DNA of 64,000 nucleotides from Phoronis australis (lineage: Eukaryota; Phoronida; Phoronidae). Under the pieces are notes generated by a model that saw only the letters and a program-made list of their open reading frames with translations, was not told where the DNA came from and did no database searches. The translations under genes were made by a program, and so were the position numbers. The DNA lies in assembly GCA_002633005.1 (NCBI GenBank), contig NMRA01000370.1, positions 314,229 to 378,228 of the forward strand. The letters are read 5' to 3'. Below are positions 59,901-64,000 of the stretch, one piece after another (position 1 is the first letter of the stretch; each line of letters begins with the position of its first letter).

Positions 59901-60452
59901 TTGACTGTAGTAATAGCCGAGATTACTCGACCTGGGAAACGAACCAGCGACCCCCATAAAACAGGCAAGCGTGCTAACCATTCAACTAATAGGCAATTGC
60001 CCCTTAGCGAGTAGCTAACAGAGGCTCATATTATCACCGGAAGCACATCTACAACATTCCCCCCCTTTCCTACGGAACAGGCACGCCACCAGGAAGGTGA
60101 ACACCAGGATGTCTCGCATACAGCCTTTACAGGTCATCCGTGTCCCTTGGTACCTTTTTCACCACAAGACAGGTGAATACAAGGTAGTCTCTCATACAGG
60201 TCCTTGACTCCTGGAACCTTCCATGCGGGCCGTCCCGACCAGGTCCGCGGGTACTAGTTGGCAGTGCTTCATCGGGAGATAATCCGTTTGCCGACAACGC
60301 CATTTGTAGTAATAGCCGAGATTACCCGACCCAGGGATCGAACCAGCGACCCCCATAAAACCGGCAAGCGTGCTAACCATTCAGCTAATAGGCACTTGCC
60401 CGTTAGCGAGTAGCTAACAGAGGCTCATTATCACCGGAAGCACATCTTCAAC
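59901..60452 (-). mobile_element. tRNA-derived SINE, tandem dimer A
   Basis: Two heads in tandem, about 399 bp apart. On the minus strand each reads TAGCTGAATGGTTAGCACGC (A-box region) and a GGTCGCTGGTTCGATCCC-type B box (the first has GGTTCGTTTCC). They lie at about 59927-60000 and 60325-60400. The body between them includes TAGTTGGCAGTGCTTCATCG and ends at TAGTAATAGCCGAG, where the next head starts. The second unit is cut by the MULE-like element at 60453. Confidence 0.75.
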
Positions 60453-60968
60453 TAGGCAATGACCATCGCCTCTGTTGGCCCGAAGCTGGTTCGGGCCAAC
60501 AGAGGCGATGGTCATTGCCTACTCCTACAGGCGCTCCATATGCCGGAAGCTTTTCGGCGAATTATGCCTCGCACCGACTAAAACATCAAAGTCACGTTAT
60601 TATAAATACCTTTTACGCATAGAGGAATACCTTAGGAGGTTGTCGATGTGTTTAAAAATGGTGAGCTCACGGTTTTGAAAACTGAACGAAAGACTGTTCG
60701 AACAAAAAGTTCGATTACGGAACGTAAGTATTTGTTCGAGTTGGAAGGAATTAAACGCACCGCCTCCTAAGGTGTCCCTCTATAGGCAAAAGGTATTTAT
60801 AACAACGTGACTTTCATGTTTTAGCCAGTGCGAGGCATAATTCGCCGAAAAGCTTCCGGCGTATGGAGCGCCTATAGGAGCTGCATCGCCTCTGGTCGGG
60901 CCAACAGCGATGGTCATTGTGACATTGTGTTGTCGGGCCAACAGAGGCGATGGTCCTCTCATTGCCTA
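60453..60968. mobile_element. 516-bp MULE-like foldback element with perfect 9-bp TSD
   Basis: ATCTTCAAC occurs at 60444-60452 and at 60969-60977, a perfect 9-bp target duplication. The ends are TAGGCAATGACC and CATTGCCTA. Long arms share CCGGAAGCTTTTCGGCGAAT, GCGAGGCATAATTCGCC and a CAACGTGACTTT block, inverted. The left 69 bp (60453-60521) is itself an almost perfect hairpin carrying both element ends. The right end also has a doubled terminal motif. A 9-bp duplication and long TIRs are hallmarks of Mutator-like elements. No transposase is present. Confidence 0.82.
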
Positions 60969-61668
60969 ATCTTCAACATGACACAGCTCACAAATCAATC
61001 GACTGACTCAGACCTCTTGCCGAAAATCAAATTTCAAATACTACATGCATTGGCACAAATGCACACTAAATAATTTAACTACATACCAGCTATATTTCAA
61101 ATCATATGACGTGTTCCAACTACCGTTTTAGTCTGCTTCACCACCTTCTAGCTAACCACCATGTCGGATTTTCTGATCACGTGACAAATCCAAAAATAGA
61201 CATGTCTCCTAAGTAGGTCACGGGATTTCACCACGGCACGCAACCAGGGATCAATCACGAGTAAAGCTGATAAAAGCACGGTATAAAAAGTCTCAACATT
61301 TCTCAGTTGGATGGTTTTGGTAATTTGAAGTTGTGGATGTGTTGATGCAGAGGTAGGTAACTTCCATTTATACTGAAAATTACCGTTCAATGAACCAAAT
61401 GTGTAACAGAAAAATTAATTTGCTGTAAACCGGAAATTGTGCTATAAGCTTGGGCAGTTACTCAGCGCACAGGCACCTTTGATCAGCCCTCAACTATACA
61501 CTAAATAGTATATGGTCAAGGGCTACTTAAAGGTGCCTGTGCTCAGCGTTGTCTAATTTTATGCTGTGAGAGATGGTCAGGCTCCCTATTAAGTAAATTC
61601 TTCCCACGAATTTAGGTGAACCAGGCTGCCATTTACATAACTTAAGTAGTTATAGGCAAAGCTCAATG
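60969..61668. other. Spacer with a small hairpin
   Basis: 61461-61548 is an inverted repeat (GCGCACAGGCACCTTT on the left, AAAGGTGCCTGTGCTC on the right, with AGCCCT/AGGGCT further in). No gene was recognised. This unique-looking segment separates the two MULE-like elements. Confidence 0.5.
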
Positions 61669-62627
61669 TAGGCAATGACCATCGCCTCTGTTGGCCCGAC
61701 CAGAGGCGATGCAGCTCCTATAGGCACTCCATACGTCGGAAGCTTTTCAGCGAATTATGCCTCGCACCGACTAAAACATCAAAGTCACGTTGTTATAAAT
61801 AACTTTTGTGCATTAGGGCAACACCTTAGGAGCTAGGTTGTCGATGTGTTTAATTTCTTCCAACTCGAACAAATACTCCCGTTATCAAACTTTTTCTTCG
61901 AGCAGTCCCTATTTCAGTTCCCAGAATCGTGAACTCAACATTTTCACTCGGCGCACGCCAAGAGATATGACGTACTCATTCTTTTAACCAGGCCGAAGGT
62001 CAGAAGTTGCGGTCCTACCGGCGAACTTTGAAAGCTGAAGTTCCCGCCCTTTGTGTACGTGCTGCAGGGAACCAGCCGTGCATTTGCCGTGTTGTAAAAC
62101 ATCAACATGTCAAATATGTGCACAAAGACTATTAATTGTCATATCAACAGCATTTATTTTTATCAAATACAAACAATAATTCATTGAAATACAATCAGTT
62201 TCAAGTAACGGCAATTAAAGACAAGTAGTGGTGGCATTTTGGAAACGAACATCTGACTGACAAGACCGCAATGGCTCACCTTTGGCCTATTTAAAGATTA
62301 AGGTTATGAAGTCACATCACTTAGCGAGCGCGGTAAAAATTGGAGCGTGCGCAGTATAAAAATGGGGAGTTAACGATTTTGGGAACTGAACGAGTGACTG
62401 CTCAAACAAAAAGTTCGATAACGGGAGAATGTTCGAGTTGGAAGGAATTAAACACACCGTCAACCTCCTAAGGTGTCCCTCCATACGCAAAAGGTATTTA
62501 TAACAACGTGACTTTCATGCTTTAGCCAGTGCGAGGCATAATTTGCCGAAAAGCTTCCGGCATATGGAGCGCCTATAGGAGCTGCATCGCCTCTGGTCGG
62601 GCCAACAGAGGCGATGGTCATTGCCTA
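61669..62627. mobile_element. 959-bp MULE-like foldback element, second copy
   Basis: Same ends (TAGGCAATGACCATCGCC and its inverse) and same arm sequence as 60453-60968, with arms of about 260 bp (61669-61935 and 62370-62627) and a longer centre. Flanking 9-mers AGCTCAATG (61660-61668) and AGCTGACTG (62628-62636) match at 7 of 9 positions, consistent with an older 9-bp duplication. The arms contain CCAACTCGAACAAAT and CCCGTTATC blocks, mirrored. The centre has no transposase and no recognisable frame. Confidence 0.8.
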
Positions 62628-62636
62628 AGCTGACTG

Positions 62637-63166
62637 TAGTAATAGCCGAGATTACTCGACCTGGGAATCGAACCAGCGACCCCCATAAAACCGGCAAGTG
62701 TGCTAACTATTCAGCTAATAGGCAATTATCTGTTAGCGAGTGGCTAACACAGGCTCATATATGATTCACTGGAAGCACTTTAACAACATTCCCCCCTTTC
62801 CTACGGAACGGGCACGCTAACAGGAAGTTGAACACCAGGATGTCTCCCATACGTAGGTCATCAACGTCCCTTGGTGCTTTTACCACCACAACACTGGTGA
62901 ACACAAGGTAGTCTCTCATACTCAGTTGGTCCTTGGCAACCTTCAAAACGCGCCGTCCCGAGGTCCACGGGTACTAGTTGGCAGTGCTTCATCGGTATAT
63001 CATCCATTTGCCGACTACGCCAATTGAGATTACCCGACCTCGGGAATCGAACCAGCGACCTCCATAAAACTGGCAAACGTGCTAACCATTCAGCTAATAG
63101 GCAATTGCCCGTTAGCGAGTGGCTAACAGGCTCATATATGATTCACTGGAAGCACTTTCACAACAT
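62637..63166 (-). mobile_element. tRNA-derived SINE, tandem dimer B
   Basis: Same dimeric arrangement as 59901-60452: heads at about 62660-62735 and 63045-63115, roughly 386 bp apart. On the minus strand the B box reads GGTTCGATTCC and the A region TAGCTGAATGGTTAGCACG. It abuts the target duplication of the second MULE-like element. Because both dimers have the same head-body-head order, the dimer is probably the mobile unit. Confidence 0.75.
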
Positions 63167-63455
63167 GCCAATGTGCCAGTCAGTTTTCGGACATCAAGTG
63201 ATTAGGGACCTTAACAGTGTTCCTGATAAACAGTTTAACAGGCTTCTTGGCGACAGCGGATCTTGTACAAATCTCTAGATGAAGGACATGGTGTCATAAA
63301 ACGGGCCATTTGTTTGTAAAAACTAGGAAGTTACATGCTGACCCTTAAAAATGTTTGCGATTTATATACATGAGTTACTCCTTGAATTTAGTAGTCCTTC
63401 ATACCTGTAGTTACGTCTGAAGTCTCATGTTGTGCATTATTTCCCTTATTTTCAG
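63167..63455. other. Spacer, nothing recognised
   Basis: It ends in a pyrimidine-rich acceptor tract (TTTCCCTTATTTTCAG, 63440-63455) for the exon that follows. Confidence 0.4.
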
Positions 63456-63624
63456 GTCTTACTGATGGCAGGTGTTGAGAACAGTACAATCACTGAGCTA
63501 TCTGCTCTAAAAGAAAGTTATGGTTCATCTTGTCGAGTCATTCAAGACTGTGGCGAGTTCAGTCACATGGTAACAATCAGACTAAAGAATTCCAGTGATG
63601 TCACACTTAAATTCCAGCTAACAG
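63456..63624 (+). CDS. Exon of a probable RWD-domain protein (start of gene)
   Basis: The exon is bounded by a good acceptor (TTATTTTCAG|GTC) and donor (ACAG|GTAACA, GT at 63625). An ATG at 63465 opens 53 codons plus one base: MAGVENSTITELSALKESYG, then SHMVTIRLKN and VTLKFQLTG. The pattern ELxxLKxxYG ... V.IRL ... VTLKFQL matches the first helix and strands of RWD domains (RNF14, RWDD families), where a YP..PP motif would follow in the next exon. The Met-Ala start directly before the helix is reminiscent of RWDD3. The continuation lies beyond 64000. Confidence 0.45.
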
Positions 63625-64000
63625 GTAACACTGAGATGGTGTATATAACTGTGTTTACCATAGAAATAGGGTGCCTTGTCACGTGAATAGATATGTACAA
63701 GAACCGGCAACGCCATCCCAAGCTCTAGTGAACATAGGCTTTTCCAGGGGGGTCAAGGGGGCCCTGGCCCCCTTTTTTCTTTTGATTTTAGTGATATCAA
63801 ATCTAGAATTTTAAATTGTTGACTTAGACCCCCCTTTTAAAAAATCCTGGTGAATATTGATTAAGTTCTGTTTGTGTGAAGCAGAGCACTTATTACCTTA
63901 GCAATGACTTCAATAGTAACTCTTTGACTTGTGATTTAATGATAGGTCCGACCTGAATTGAATTTCCTTTGTTGTGGCGGCAGAAAAATGAGTAGGGTGC
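63625..64000. other. Intron start of the RWD-like gene
   Basis: It contains a G/C-run hairpin-like stretch (CAGGGGGGTCAAGGGGGCCC, 63745-63764, with CCCCC tracts at about 63768-63835), probably a MITE-like repeat. No further exon appears before the window ends. Confidence 0.4.

Noticed and set aside
59927-60000. Functional tRNA gene suggested by A and B boxes
   Set aside because: The head recurs four times with a constant non-tRNA body, and the acceptor stem and anticodon arm do not fold convincingly; it is a SINE head. The same applies to 2955-3011, 4924-4985 and 8000-8100.

Overview
This window looks like repeat-rich nuclear DNA of an animal, most likely a marine invertebrate. That rests on a decayed APE-type LINE, several tRNA-derived SINEs, many short inverted-repeat DNA elements, long non-coding spacers, and exons bounded by GT/AG splice sites. 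Nothing is prokaryotic: there are no operons, Shine-Dalgarno sites or CRISPR arrays. I cannot fix the phylum. Four single-N gaps (7012, 31199, 44115, 44901) show that this is a draft assembly; two of them sit at duplicated sequence that is probably artefactual.

Cellular coding content is very thin. The best exon is a minus-strand first exon at 18.1-18.6 kb that resembles sarcospan, a tetraspan protein of the dystrophin complex. At the right edge (63.46-63.62 kb) lies a plus-strand exon with both splice sites that looks like the start of an RWD-domain protein. A 67-residue minus-strand frame at 36.6-36.8 kb and two plus-strand frames at 52.6-53.9 kb are open but unidentified.

0-13 kb: a minus-strand LINE (ORF1-like tail, endonuclease, reverse transcriptase, C-terminal Cys/His region) broken by frameshifts and by a SINE inside the endonuclease. 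It is followed by a second SINE and two foldback elements whose arms carry the start of a THAP-like zinc-finger reading frame. 13-29 kb: a 438-bp hairpin element, the sarcospan-like exon, and dispersed and tandem repeats. 29-36 kb: a 45-bp minisatellite, a 2.37-kb element with TTAA-flanked inverted ends, and two MITEs. 38.3-39.8 kb: a higher-order tandem array (about 435 bp, three sub-monomers of about 145 bp) in which nearly every sub-monomer carries a CTCF-like core motif; shorter copies lie at 9.4, 48.1 and 50.4 kb. 42.4-45.8 kb: a 1.66-kb duplication joined at one N. 51-59.5 kb: three more inverted-repeat elements. 59.9-63.2 kb: a composite of two tRNA-SINE dimers and two MULE-like foldback elements with 9-bp target duplications.

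The most promising observations are the CTCF-like motif array, the hairpin elements whose arms consist of short degenerate motifs, the THAP-like frame duplicated into foldback arms, and the SINE/MULE composite.
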